64,000 bases of DNA, from positions 1,050,001 to 1,114,000 of the forward strand of contig BSQZ01000014.1 in the NCBI GenBank assembly GCA_033239005.1, given 5' to 3'. Positions 12,113 through 23,157 of the stretch are shown one piece after another. The number at the start of each line of letters is the position of its first letter. The first letter of the stretch is position 1. This DNA comes from Lamellibrachia satsuma (lineage: Eukaryota; Annelida; Polychaeta; Sabellida; Siboglinidae). The notes beneath the pieces are model-generated. The model saw nothing but the letters and a program-made list of their open reading frames with translations, was not told where the DNA came from and made no database searches. The translations under genes and the position numbers were made by a program.

Positions 12113-12425
12113 GTCTTTATTCTCGCGCCAATTATTACATCTGGGGCGTATTGACCTAGCTATCCAGGACAGGACTTAATGACAGCTGCTAACATAAAAC
12201 ACGTTAACCAAAACCAACGTGGCGCCAGACGTGGAAAACACTATATCACGAAATGTGCTTGAGTAACCGAAACATCACAACCAGCAAATATACTTTCCGC
12301 GTATGTGTGACAAGTTCAGTGTGCTAATCATCACTAATCTTATCCAATTAATTCAACAGTTTACTTATACACGCGTGAAAACAGATGAACTTCCGTAAAC
12401 AAAATAATAGTGCTCTCTCTACAGT
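12113..12425 (-). mobile_element. probable Gypsy LTR and primer binding site
   Basis: About 300 bp lie between the end of an integrase frame and the gag start, read on the minus strand. TGGCGCGAGAATAAAGAC at 12130-12113 is a plausible tRNA primer-binding site just before gag. No second LTR was found for comparison, so the LTR edges are inferred from context. Confidence 0.45.
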
Positions 12426-13330
12426 TTAATACAAGACACGCCTCAGTGTGAAACCGCAATCCATTTCGGCAGGAAGAAATCTGTAAATTTGAGATATATG
12501 TGTCTGGTAGGCCAACATTCTACCGCTCAGCCATTCAATTTCACCCGACTGCGTTATCGTTTGGGTGACGCATAAACAGTCAAAGGGTTGTGTACGCTTG
12601 GACTGTTCCGGCTTGATTAAATATCGTAGTTGAAGCCATTTGGGAATACCAGCGAAGTTCAACACCCATACCGCGTCACTGACATAGATTCCACGCGGAA
12701 GCAACGCTACACCGTGATGCTCCCGTGCAATTGTGTGTTTGTCTACCACACGAGTGTCGAAGGCAGGATAAACCAGACCAAGTCTGAATCGTATACGTCT
12801 CACATTCAGCATTTCTGCGGGCGTGTTACCCGTTGCAGTTTGGGGGGTTACACGACAACGTGACAAGATACTATACTTCCTGGTCTCCAGGTCTGGACCA
12901 AGAGTTTTCTTAAGACCTACTTTGAGTGTCTGTACAGCGCGTTCTGCAAGACCTTTGCTTGCTGGATGGAATGGCGCACTGCGAATGTGTTTGACACAAT
13001 TTCTTCTGCAGTACGTCTGGAATTATTGATTTGTGAATGCAGTTCCATTGTCCGAAACCAAGGTACAAGACAGTCCGTGGTGGCAAACGCTTCACGAAGC
13101 TACATTAGCGTGGCAGCAGTACTCGAAGATGTCATGATATGAACGTCGGTGTACTTCGAGCACGTGTCTACAATGACAAGGTTCAGTTTCGCTTTAATGG
13201 ACCAGCATTCAATTTCCGCATCAAGTCCTTGTACAAAGCTGCGAGCTAAATGTTTCATTCGCACGATGCCAGGATGGCATTCATGAAGTTCGTCCAGTAG
13301 CGTTTCTCGACCTGGCGCTGGACTAACCAC
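12426..13330 (-). pseudogene. Ty3/Gypsy integrase remnant
   Basis: The minus strand reads the integrase H2C2 region (LLDELHECHPGIVRMKHLAR, then a GLDAEIE stretch), a core fragment (NLVIVDTCSKYTDVHIMTSS), and after frame breaks the C-terminal part (RVTPQTATGNTPAEMLNVRR, LVYPAFDTRV, SDAVWVLNFAGIPKWL). The order on the minus strand is integrase, then LTR, then gag and RT, which is not the order inside one element. Confidence 0.85.
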
Positions 13331-13479
13331 ACGAGATCACCACAGCAAACATCCTTGTTCTACGGATACTTCATCCTTCCTTCTCATGTAAGGTGCAAAT
13401 TCATTGCCAACATCAAGTGACTAGCCTGTCTTCTCGAAATTCACAACCTTCTACAACACTGGATCTTGGGTTGTCAATT

Positions 13480-13887
13480 GTGCTAGAATCGTTGATTAGC
13501 GTCTCATTGACAATGGAAACAGAGGAGATTGTTTGAATCAGTGTCTAGAAACACAATGAAGCTCGCTTTTTTCTGAAACTGTGTTACTTTGCTCACTTGT
13601 CTGATGTAATGGCGTAACAAGCCGTAGGCAACAATGACGTTGCCATGCCAACCATATCTTTGTCACTCCGCAACTGTTGTTTTTGGATTCATAATCAATT
13701 TGTGGCAGTGGTGATACGCTGGGTGGCGCCATTGTTGGGTAGAGTGGTACCGACTATTGCTCATTTTATTCAAAATATGCCAGCTACTCGTAGATTTAGA
13801 TATATCACCTAATGTCATTTTAACCGACGACTTTTGTTCTATGTTTGAGGTAAAAATTCGTTGCTTCTAAAAGAAACAGAAGCCACC
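13480..13887 (+). promoter_or_regulatory. conserved promoter/5' region of the orphan exon 1
   Basis: Matches the region upstream of gene D (from about 49310) and partly gene B (minus strand, 20430-20640). It includes one diverged copy of the 70-bp segment (about 13672-13757) that gene D has amplified twelvefold, and a shared block TCATTTTAACCGACGACTTT just before the upstream ORF. The assignment as promoter or 5' UTR is inferred from conservation and position. Confidence 0.55.
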
Positions 13888-13902
13888 ATGCATTTCATTT
13901 AA
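13888..13902 (+). CDS. conserved mini upstream ORF (MHFI)
   Basis: ATG CAT TTC ATT TAA in a strong initiation context (GCCACCATGC), 148 nt before the main ATG of the orphan exon 1. Equivalent five-codon uORFs are present ahead of genes B and D. Confidence 0.5.
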   Translation: MHFI

Positions 13903-14035
13903 CATCCGGTCGATATTCCATATGGTGATAACCACGTCCGATTTGAGGATTGGCGAAACTTCGGAATGCATCGCCTTGCACATACAGGTGGCCGGAATCT
14001 CGACACAGTTGTTGTTGTTGCACGAGCTTGTAAAC

Positions 14036-14211
14036 ATGTTAACGCGCAGAATAGTCGTGGGCTACGTCGCGGGCTTACTAACTGCGTGCGTCGCGAAATT
14101 AACCAGCTTTCTGACACCGTCGAATTGACCACAAAGGCACAGAGAGGGAGTCGGCACTGGACGTACTCATTGACCAGTGGAATGATGTCAAGTCAGTAAA
14201 TAAACTAGACG
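14036..14211 (+). pseudogene. orphan C1GALT1-like exon 1 (membrane anchor), broken
   Basis: The ATG at 14036 opens MLTRRIVVGYVAGLLTACVA, the same short basic tail plus hydrophobic anchor as in B and C. Relative to gene D about 79 nt are missing right after the anchor, giving a frameshift, and an extra G in AGAGAGGGAG shifts the frame again. The end of the stem and the splice donor (GACGTAAGT) are still recognisable. In this copy the frame is also open upstream to an ATG at 13922. No matching exon 2 follows within 9 kb on this strand. Confidence 0.8.
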
Positions 14212-14756
14212 TAAGTTCTCATACGATGTTGCTAACGTCATCTTGCTGCCTTTCACTCACTTGTAGTATCCCCTGCTGCACAACAAAAATATGATTTGAG
14301 ATCCGTGAAGGTATGTTGTAAGTTATGAAGTAAACAACAAAATGCAAATTAGCGTGCAAGCATACATTGCAGTTCGGTGCGCATTATATAATATATTGCC
14401 GAGTTACCTAGCCAGAGCCACAAACTATAGAAAAACAAACAACGAAAAGTAGCTTACTTTCAAAAGTATGGACAGGAAATTAGCAGCTAGAGTAAGCACT
14501 GAATAACACAAATAATTCGAGCTACATCTGGATGCGAATGTAGACACATATCATATTTTAATTGTGACGCGGCTGAGTCTATGACTAGAGAGAGTTAAGG
14601 AAAATGATCAGGGGGAGACGAAACTTTCTGGGGTGGAGAAGGAAACGTGCTTCCGCGAAAGAAAGAGATTGAGTGACGGTTGTGAATCCAGGTGGATACA
14701 CGACAATGAATTATGATGTGAACTTAGACATGTACATAACATTACAGTCAACTATG
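14212..14756 (+). other. intron-1 conserved module (orphan copy)
   Basis: Begins at the donor GTAAGTTCTCATA and contains blocks shared with intron 1 of B, C, D and G: GTTCGGTGCGCATTATATAA plus CCGAGTTAC near 14370-14410, and CGCGAAAGAAAGAGATTGAG near 14655-14675. It ends abruptly at CR1 sequence. Confidence 0.65.
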
Positions 14757-15545
14757 ACTTGGACGACAGTATAACAAGCAACCTATTGAAATTTGCGGGT
14801 GACACAAAAGCGTTTAGAAGGGTTAACAATGATGGTGATAAACAACATTTACAAAACGATCTAGACAGATTAGTTAAATGGTCTAAAAATGGCAGATGTT
14901 ATTCAATTTTGGGAAATGTAAATGTCTACATACAGGACACTGGAACTTGGATGTAAACTGTTCTAGGTACTACTGTAAAAGAAAAAGACTAGGAATAATG
15001 GCATGTGCTGACATGAAAGTTTCAGAACAGTGTGGTTTTGCAGCTTGAAAGGGAAATCAAATGTTTGGTTTGATTAGGACATAAACATGACATGCAAGAA
15101 AAAAAGATAATTATACCTCTGTATAAAGCAATAGTTAGACCTCATTTAGAATAATGTCTTGAAGAGACAAGGAGGTTAAGAGGAGATGAGATTGACTTTT
15201 AAAATATTGAATGGGTATGAAAATATTGATAGAAATATGTTGTTTGCACTCAAAAAAGATAGTAGAACTAGAGGACATGAGGTAAAGTTAGTAAAGATCA
15301 GTGTAGATTGGATATCAGGAAGTACTCGTTCTCATAGAGGCCAATAATTTAATGGAACAAATTGTTTACGGATTGTGTAACTGCTAGCAGCGTGAATATT
15401 GTTTAAAAACAAGGTTGACACATATCTCAGGAGGGCGGGTTACACGTGGATGAATATTGTGGGACTCTCGATAAACCAATGGCTTCCTTGTCCACTTGCC
15501 ATCTGGGCCTTTGGCTTGGATGGCAAATCTTGTTAAATCTTGTTA
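14757..15545 (+). pseudogene. decayed CR1 LINE, RT and 3' end
   Basis: Reads fragments of CR1 ORF2: DDSITSNLLKFAGDTKAF (motif C region, FADD changed to FAGD), QHLQNDLDRLVKWS, then thumb-domain fragments with many stops. It ends in the family's 3' UTR (GGACTCTCGATAAACCAATG through GGATGGCAAATCTTGTTAAA). It is related to the copy at 58215-62640. Confidence 0.85.
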
Positions 15546-15639
15546 AAAGTTAAAAGCCCATGGTATCGGGAAAACCGCTTAGATAGGCAAATGGCTGAAT
15601 GTGGTTGGAAAATTAAAACTTTGATCAATACTAAGGACT

Positions 15640-15905
15640 TTATTGTTCGTAATACATCAAATACCTGGAATATAATATAACAAGCAAAGTATTGACATTT
15701 GCGAATGACACAAAAATGTTAGGAAAGGTTAAAAATGTGTGCATTTTCAGTAAAGAAAGATAGTATAATTAGAGGACATAAGGTAACATTGGTAAAGGAT
15801 TAGTGTAGATAATTACACATAGAGGGAAACTGTTGGACCCTCGTAAATACAATGGTTTCCTTGTCCAAATGACATCTAGGCCTTTGCCTTGGATGGCAAT
15901 ATTGT
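15640..15905 (+). pseudogene. short CR1 remnant with internal deletion
   Basis: Joins an RT motif-C region fragment (ATAACAAGCAAAGTATTGAC) directly to the ORF2 C-terminus and the 3' UTR (CCTTGTCCAAATGACATCTA through GGATGGCAAT). No intact frame. Confidence 0.75.
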
Positions 15906-16029
15906 TACAATTTTGTAGATTTTAAGTTTGTGTAATCGCTGAAAGTGACACACAAGTTGTAGTAACCGCATACGTATAATTTACTGAGACAGAAACTAAA
16001 AGACAGTAGAGTAATTACCAAACAAGGCT

Positions 16030-16292
<263 letters not shown>

Positions 16293-16301
16293 TCGTTACA
16301 T

Positions 16302-16307
16302 TTTATT
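16302..16307 (-). terminator. poly(A) signal AATAAA of gene B
   Basis: AATAAA on the minus strand 37 nt after the stop, within a segment (CGCGAACAGCCAAATAAAA) that also occurs after pseudogene E and in changed form after C and D. Confidence 0.6.
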
Positions 16308-16343
16308 TGGCTGTTCGCGATGGGTGGGCTGATTTGTGAAAGT

Positions 16344-16469
16344 TTATGCCTTGCAGTCCACTGTCGTGCCATAAGTCTTCATGTGGTAAATCAAATACTC
16401 GAGTGTGTACATCTGATACGGCTCCAGATGGTGAAACGAGATAGCGTAGTCGCTGATAGGGTCAATGCT
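16344..16469 (-). CDS. C1GALT1-like gene B, C-terminal exon 3
   Basis: Minus strand, after acceptor TTATTGCAG, in phase 0. It reads SIDPISDYAISFHHLEPYQM then YTLEYLIYHMKTYG and ends TTVDCKA-stop (TAA, 16346-16344). This is the C-terminal C1GALT1 signature (AISFH...MY.LEYL.YH). Confidence 0.92.
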   Translation of the reverse strand, partial: SIDPISDYAISFHHLEPYQMYTLEYLIYHMKTYGTTVDCKA

Positions 16470-16625
16470 CTGCAATAAAAAAATGCAATAGCCTAATCAA
16501 ACATTTTTAAAAATTAATTTCACTCACAATGGGTGGGCCTAGTATTGGGCCTTGGCAAGGAAATGTCCATTCTTGGGCAAAGACAACGTAGACATGTAAA
16601 GTACATCTGATTCATGTGATGTTAC

Positions 16626-16703
16626 GCACACACGCACACGCGCACGCGCACGCGCACGCGCACGCTCACGCGCACGCACACGCACACACACACACACACA
16701 CAC
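16626..16703. repeat. CACG/CA microsatellite in intron 2 of gene B
   Basis: Alternating CACGCG and CA dinucleotides. Confidence 0.95.
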
Positions 16704-16848
16704 ATGTTTGACACATATCAGCAGCAGGGGGCGCCACTCTTGACATGATCACCAGGAAAACAGGGGTCATGGCATATTTAGACTCAGTAGGGGTCGACAC
16801 TGCAGCAAGAAGTTTAGTGCTTGCAGTCACACATGCAATGGTTGTTGT

Positions 16849-16851
<3 letters not shown>

Positions 16852-16934
<83 letters not shown>
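16852..16934. repeat. (AT)n microsatellite in intron 2 of gene B
   Basis: About 80 bp of AT, starting (gene sense) 87 bp after the exon 2 donor. Gene D has an AT tract at an almost identical offset (89 bp). Confidence 0.98.
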
Positions 16935-16936
<2 letters not shown>

Positions 16937-17021
16937 TCTTCACTGTGACGCTTGCTTGATATTTTATATTATTCCACAATACGTCGATATTATGAGGGAA
17001 CACATAATTTATTCTACGTAC

Positions 17022-17665
17022 ACGTAAGGCGCCATCCTTTCCATATTTTCGGTCCTTTTCCAGAAACGGTTGGAATATAACCGGGGATGGATGAAACCGA
17101 CTGTGTCCGTTCGCGTCCAGTGTATTACCAGGCACCACGCCCAGCGTTTCCAAACATCGTCCAATCTCGATGTCCTCAGCTCCGAGGTCTTCTGGGCACA
17201 CACCCTTCTTTCTAGTACCGAACCTTCGCAGGGCCTCTCGGCTGAACACGTAGCCTGATCCGCCACCATTGTAACCCTGTCTCACGTGGAACCAAAATTT
17301 GTGACCGAAGTAAACCGGCTGAGAAGTGTTTTGTGAAGACAAAAAGTAACGGAGATTCTCCAAGATGACGTAGGTGTCGTCATCCGCCTTCATGAACCAA
17401 TCAGCGTCGTTGTAATGATGCTTGTAGACGTAATCGAATGTTTTCATTGTTTTCATAGTCAAGTGCCCTCTGCCCTCTTTTACGTTGATGTCAATCGTTG
17501 GAAACTCGTTGTTTTTGTGGTCGCTCGCAAACAACAGTTTATTACAGCGACGTGTCCACGTGGCTTGCACGTGACGCGCTTTGGTGTACATTGTCTTTTC
17601 TGACGTCATCACCCAGCAGAGCACGCGAACTTTTTTGTACAGCTGATCAGCGATCGATTCGACAT
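17022..17665 (-). CDS. C1GALT1-like gene B, catalytic exon 2
   Basis: Catalytic domain of a GT31 enzyme related to C1GALT1. The minus-strand acceptor TTTTCAG and donor GTACGT define a 644-nt exon, phase 1 to phase 0. With exons 1 and 3 it gives an open 335-residue protein (human T-synthase is 363). Order: VRVLCWV near residue 92, RHVQATWTRRCNK near 110, FDYVYKHHYNDADWF near 157, DDD metal-binding motif at residues 174-176 (KADDDTYVILENL), sequon QNTS, GGGSGYVFSREAL, CPEDLGAEDIEIGRC, RFHPSPVIF. Known members are Golgi enzymes using UDP-galactose and protein-linked GalNAc. The acceptor of this divergent copy is unknown. The Trp/Tyr-rich and CC segment that follows this point in typical T-synthases is absent. 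Confidence 0.93.
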
Positions 17666-17828
17666 CTGAAAATTGAGTAGATACAAACTTAATTGATGTG
17701 GGTGATTAATGTATATTCTTTATACTTAATAGCAATGACCAGTCTACCTAGGTTAAAATAACGGACATTATCAGTTTTAGATTTTGTTTTTCGTCTCACA
17801 ATTAACATTGAGTCATGTTGCAGGAAAC

Positions 17829-17890
17829 GGGAGGTGGTCTTATCAACGGGTGGGAGGTGGTCTTATCAATGGGTGGGAGGTTGCCCAACC
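17829..17890. repeat. short minisatellite in intron 1 of gene B
   Basis: Two to three copies of a GGGAGGTGGTCTTATCAA-type unit. Gene D carries the same unit inverted at 53880-53960, and gene C has a large array with a related GGGAGGTTGGCCCC core. Confidence 0.85.
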
Positions 17891-18429
17891 CCAAACAAGT
17901 GGGATATAGGATATTGAAGCGCCTGCCACAATCGCTCGACAGTGGACAGTATATTTGTACTGCTAAATGAATAAAAATGCACAGTTTGTTTATTGCTTGT
18001 TTTGTTTCAGACTTCATAATATTGGTAAAAGCGAGGTTTATGTGTGACTTATGTTGTCATCAGTAGGACATATTAACTTGTCATGATTTCCTGGAAAACT
18101 TTTTCAGATCTTCTAAACTAATACACAGTTTGTGATTTTAAGGGTCTGCAATACATGTTATCACATTTTAAACAGGTAAATTCAGTTTGCAGTGGTGTTT
18201 GTCTTCGTAACGCTTCTCACCATAGTCATTCTACTTTAGTCGAACCTATTAACAATGAGCAGTTCAGCAGTCCATGGCTTACTCGCACAGTTCTGTAGTA
18301 CTATGTAGACTACAGTGGATTGTCACTACATGAACTCCGCTTAAAAGAATAACCGAGAAATCGTCATTCTGGCCTGAAATATGTTATTCATCCATGAATG
18401 TAAGCAATATAGATATATGGTACAGTTTG

Positions 18430-18945
18430 ACTAAGCCCCAACATGTTCCCTATAGTGATAGTTCACTGTGAAACTAAGTCCCAACATGTTCCTTATAGTG
18501 ATAGTTCACTGTGATACTAAGTCCCAACATGTTCCTTATAGTGATAGTTCACTGTGATACTAAGTCCCAACATGTTCCTTATAGTGATAGTTCACTGTGA
18601 TACTAAGTCCCAACATGTTCCTTATAGTGATAGTTCGCTGTGATACTAAGTCCCAACATGTTCCCTATAGTGATAGTTCACTGTGATACTAAGTCCCAAC
18701 ATGTTCCCTATAGTGATAGTTCACTGTGAAACTAAGTCCCAACATGTTCCTTATAGTAATAGTTCACTGTGATACTAAGTCCCAACATGTTCCTTATAGT
18801 GATAGTTCGCTGTGATACTAAGTCCCAACATGTTCCTTATAGTGATAGTTCGCTGTGATACTAAGTCCCAACATGTTCCTTATAGTGATAGTTCGCTGTG
18901 ATACTAAGTCCCAACATGTTCCTTATAGTGATAGTTCACTGCGAT
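18430..18945. repeat. 43-bp tandem repeat in intron 1 of gene B, 12 copies
   Basis: Unit ACTAAGTCCCAACATGTTCC plus TTATAGTGATAGTTCACTGT and GAT. Starts from 18430 to 18903 are exactly 43 bp apart. Intron 1 of genes C (near 31693-31740), D (near 53415-53460) and G (near 42160-42215) has the same segment in single copy. Confidence 0.97.
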
Positions 18946-20008
18946 GCTAATTACATGTCTAAATTCACATCATAATTCATTGTAGTGTACCACCCACTCA
19001 ATATATTTCCTTCGCGGAAGACACGTTTCCCTCTGCACCCCAGAAAGCTGTGCCCCCTGGTTATTCCGTTATTTTCCCTCTCTAGTCATAAGGCTCACCT
19101 GCGTCACAACTAAAATACAATGTGTCTGCATTCGCATCCGGATATATGCTCGAATTATGTGTGTTATTCAATGCTTACTCAATAGCTGGTAATTTCCTGT
19201 ACATTCTTCTGAGAGAATGCGAATATTTGTTTCCACTATGTAGCTATGTAGCTATGCCATTACATAGGAAGACAAATGGGAGTATTATTTATTATTGTCG
19301 ACATCGAGATACAAGACCTGTTATGTACACGTCTGATGTATGGGTCTAGTTAAAGCAAATCATCAACGGTCACCTGAGACGTGGGGATCACTTCAGAAAT
19401 GTCTGATACCCGTGAACATATGTTTGTATTTCTATACTATGAAGTAGTTGTCTGGTTATGTATGTCTGTCTGTCTGTCTTCACGCGCATCCGTCGGTCCA
19501 TGGGAATGGTTAGTACATTAACATATTTAAAAATTACACCCGGGAGGTGATATTACGATGGAACCTAATTGGACATTTGTCTTGGATTACGTAACTCGGA
19601 ACAATAGGAGTTCGTAGTTAAGTATAATGTCCTTCGTATGGTACGATCGCCTCGTGAAACCGGCAGTTGTACATCACTTTGGGGCATGAAGTTGTCATTG
19701 CCGTTGGCATTGCTCTACCAAAACTTCACTGGGTGGTGCAATGAATCATACACCCCAGCAGTAGCTGCAGGTGACTTGGCAAGAGTCGTCATATCTTACA
19801 ACATATTTTCACGGAACTCAACATTTTACTTTTATGATCTTAAACTTAGTGATAGAGACATAACTACCAATGGGGTTCCATCGTGAATAATGTAAAAAAA
19901 AATCGAAGGAAATGCAGACGCAAATCATGTTCTTGTTGTGACGCAGGGGAGACAACAAGTGAACCAAAGGCAACAAGATAATGATAGTAACTTCGCATGA
20001 GAACTTAC
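18946..20008 (-). other. intron-1 conserved module of gene B
   Basis: Read on the minus strand it contains the same blocks as intron 1 of D, C and G, in the same order: a TAAGTTCTCAT-type donor region, TATCTGATACCCGTGAACA-like sequence, a (CTGT)n/(GACA)n stretch near 19470, and the TCCTTCGCGGAAGACACGTT block near 19010. No gene was recognised in it. Confidence 0.65.
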
Positions 20009-20246
20009 GTCTGGGTGGTGGTTTATCTACTGACTTGACATCATTTGGCTGGTCAATGAGTGCGTCCAGTGCTGACTCTCTCTGTGCCTTTGTTGTAGAT
20101 TTGACGGTGTCAGAAAGCTGGCTAATTTTGCTAATTTTTCTTTCAAGAATTCCTTCGGACAACGATTCGGGCGTAAGTGAGTTCATCACGACGCACGCGG
20201 TTAGTAAGCCCGCGACGTAACCCACGACTACTCTGCGCTTTAACAT
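20009..20246 (-). CDS. C1GALT1-like gene B, exon 1 (membrane anchor and stem)
   Basis: ATG at 20246. MLKRRVVVGYVAGLLTACVV gives a five-residue basic cytoplasmic tail and a hydrophobic signal anchor (about residues 6-21), typical of a type II Golgi enzyme. A Ser/Thr- and Lys/Glu-rich stem of about 55 residues follows (with SEGILERKISKISQLSDTVK). The donor is GTAAGT after a single base of the split codon, so exon 2 joins in frame. The frame is open further upstream to a TTG/ATG-less leader, so this ATG, conserved in B, C, D and the orphan, is preferred. Exons 1, 2 and 3 total 1008 nt with the stop. Confidence 0.9.
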
Positions 20247-20411
20247 GTTTACAAGCTCGTGCAACGATAACAACTGTGTCGAGAGATCGCGGCCACGCTA
20301 TACGTGCAAGAGGAGAACACATGTACGACGTTGATTGATTGTGTGATCGTTCATTGTCATAAAATCCTCAAATTTGAAGTGGCTTCCACCATATCGAATG
20401 TCGAACGTATG

Positions 20412-20426
20412 TTAAATGAAACGCAT
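20412..20426 (-). CDS. conserved mini upstream ORF (MRFI) of gene B
   Basis: ATG CGT TTC ATT TAA on the minus strand, context GCCACTATGC, 178 nt before the gene B start. Equivalent to the uORFs at 13888 and 50454. Confidence 0.5.
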   Translation of the reverse strand: MRFI

Positions 20427-20640
20427 AGTGGCTTCAGTTTCTTTCGATGTTTTAGAAACAACGAATTTTCACCTCAAAGCATAAATTAATAGTCGTCGGT
20501 CGGTTAAAATGACAAGTCGTGATATATCTAAATCCACAATTACTCAGCATATCACCATTGCCGCAACTTGATTATGAATAAAAAGAAAACAGTTGTGGTG
20601 TGAAAGAAATGGTTGGCATGGCAACATCATTGTTGTCTAC
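20427..20640 (-). promoter_or_regulatory. conserved upstream region of gene B
   Basis: Matches the upstream regions of the orphan exon 1 and gene D (GATTTAGATATATCACGACT, TCATTTTAACCGAC, GTGAAAATTCGTTG). Only part of the 70-bp segment that is tandem in gene D is present, as a single copy. Confidence 0.5.
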
Positions 20641-22059
20641 AGTTTGTTGCGTCATTGCATCAGGCAATTGAGCAAAGTAACACAGTTTCAAATAAAAAAC
20701 CAACGCCATTGTGTTTCTGTACACATTTTCAATACAGCCATTAACCACCATTTCCTGAAAAAAAAACAACGGAGTTCATAAAATTAAATAAATATGTGCA
20801 GAATCTGTATGTCAAATGGAATTTATTGTTGTTGTGACATGGTTAGTGGCGCCACTGGTGGGGAATTTGGTTTTTGATGTCTAGACGGCGGGCATATCAA
20901 AACGCAGTGCATCGCGGGATCGAGTGTCGACGTAGGCACAACACTTAATGTTCTATTTCATTTAGAGACTCGGAACAATGATGTATTCACGACAACGACA
21001 AGAACAATGATGTATTCACGACAACTCACAATTTTATCACTGCCACAACTTACATCTGATGTAGTCCAGCAGCCGTGGGGGGGTAACAACTTTTTGCCTG
21101 ATATAGTTTTTCTCTTTGTTGATTATTTATCTCTGGCATATATATATATATATATATATAATGACATCCAGGTGGTTCTCACCATTGAGCATTTTGAAAA
21201 AAAATCCCAAATGGCCGCCAAAATCAACTTTTTATCATATCTTCGCAACCAGACAAGACACAGACATGATTGAAATGGAGTAGGCAAAGACATTTAAATG
21301 TTAAAGATGCAAATAAAAAATCCGTACAATCATCCGATGACATTTTGCTACGAGGAACCGGCAGTTGGTGCATTCAAATGTTTATGACTCGATGGGTAAC
21401 TGATCGCTTGACCCAGGTAACCAAGCAAAGATAAACGATCATACCAGTCGCAGTTCAAAGTATGTATGAACAACACTGAACATTAAAATGGCTACCAGTT
21501 ACAATTTCAACAAGTTGTTTTTTATCACAAAAATATACGTATCACAGTGCCTAAGTGTCAAGTTTCACTTGTCTTCGTTTGCCACCGATCCAGACCGATC
21601 ACATATGGACCAGGGTTTCTTTGTTTACTGAATTGCCATGCCAAACAAGACTTTGCATGCAGGCAAATATATGTTCGCCTCGTTGTCAAAACTAATGTGT
21701 CTGAATTGGGCACGAAGAACTTCGCATAGATGTGAATGTACCGTCGGGGGAAGTATTACGGAAAGAAACATACATCAACAAAAACCGAATATGCACATAC
21801 GTTCATCATAATGATTAATTGATGTATGTAACTATATATACTTCGTTTCTTTTGTATTTTTGTTGCGTTTGTCATGATGGATTGTATGTGAATGGGTGGA
21901 GCGATCGGTCGCGCATGTGCGGAAGCGACTATGCAGGTAGCCGGGCTTCGCGAAGTCAGGGTCGATTGGCTAATAATCTCAATAATATTGATCATCAAAA
22001 GTTGACATGCATGTGTCACGAGTTCGGTTGCCTGTTGTTTCTACCTGTCGCTGCTTTGA
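20641..22059. other. intergenic, no gene recognised
   Basis: Short frames only. A 24-bp AT tract lies at 21139-21162, and an ACAATGATGTATTCACGACA doublet at about 20970-21025. The last 200 bp grade into CR1 ORF1 sequence. Confidence 0.55.
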
Positions 22060-23035
22060 CCCAGACCCGTGAGGTTAATCGAAATTGCAGGAGGATGGCA
22101 ATCAACACGGTAATTCAGCAGCTATATACGGACAAGGAAGTTGGATTTGTGGACATGTGTGGCTGTTTTGTTGGGATGGCTGGGGGGGCTACTTAGAAGT
22201 AACTCTAGCCGGGCAAGAGGCCACTAGTGCACAAAACAAGTAACAAAATGTCCGGAAAAAGCTATGAAGCTGGATTTAAATGCGTGTGTTAAAATGCAAG
22301 GTGCATATTAAATTATGTTTAAAAAAATAGTAAACATTATGGTGGAAGATATTGACCCTCCCATAATTGGTATAACCGGATCATCGACAAAGGCATAGCA
22401 GACACTAAATTAAGACTGACAGGATACGCAATGTTTAGGAGAGATCGAATCGGAAGAAGGGGATTCGGAGATGTTTGATACGATGTTTCGCGCAAAATAG
22501 TTACAGGAAATTCAACATTAACTATAGCTTAACGAAGTCCAAATATAAACGAAGAGGTTAGCACAAAAATACAAAACGCTATTTCTGAACAGTACAGGGG
22601 GTAGGGACCAATAATTACTGTTTTAATACAGGATAGATTCCTTACTAAACATGTGCTAGAAACAATCAAGGGAAAAAAATGTATTATATAGTTTCGTTTT
22701 CATAAAATTAATTAGTGAACAATGTCAAAATGCAAGAAACATTGGGGAGCAGTTATCATAATCAAATATATTTTGACATCGAAGTAAAATCAGAAAGTAA
22801 AAAATAAAGAAATACAGGAGAAACTTCCACAAAGGTAAATATAAAAAAAATATTAGAAAATACTTAGATTGGAATAAAATCCTGAGGACGAAGGCAGTTC
22901 CCCTGAAAAAAATCTCAGAAAACAGCCTAAAAAATAAAAATAGTGTAAAACAAACAATGTGGAGGGTTTATAGGCGTACCAGAAAGGATTAAGACTACAC
23001 CAACTGAAAAGAGGCTCTTAATGCAGCTACGAAGC
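22060..23035 (+). pseudogene. decayed CR1 LINE (ORF1 end, endonuclease, pre-RT)
   Basis: Starts within the CR1 ORF1 esterase C-terminus (RRMAINTVIQQLYTDKEVGF then VDMCGCFVG). Endonuclease fragments with stops follow (NIMVEDIDPPIIGITGSS), then the linker (KQTMWRVYRRTRKD, KEALNAAT). All frames are broken. Confidence 0.8.
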
Positions 23036-23157
23036 TATGGTTTTGGCCACATCACTCGAAATACCACCATTGTAAAAAATATACTGCAAGGCACCCTGGA
23101 AGGCAAGGGAAGACGCGTCCGCCAGAGAAAAAATGGCTAGCTAGCATACAAGACATC
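23036..23157 (+). pseudogene. C-terminal tail of a second LINE type
   Basis: Reads FGHITRNTTIVKNILQGTLE then a GKGRRVRQR...WLASIQDI segment, the typical end of RTE-like endonuclease/RT polyproteins. It is fused directly to the broken catalytic exon of pseudogene E. The same tail sequence lies next to pseudogene H. Confidence 0.7.

Noticed and set aside
13922..14035. Upstream in-frame ATG of the orphan exon 1 as the true start
   Set aside because: The matching ATG is absent from gene D (GGTGATAACC in place of ATGGTGATAACC) and not conserved in B. The ATG at the anchor is shared by all copies.
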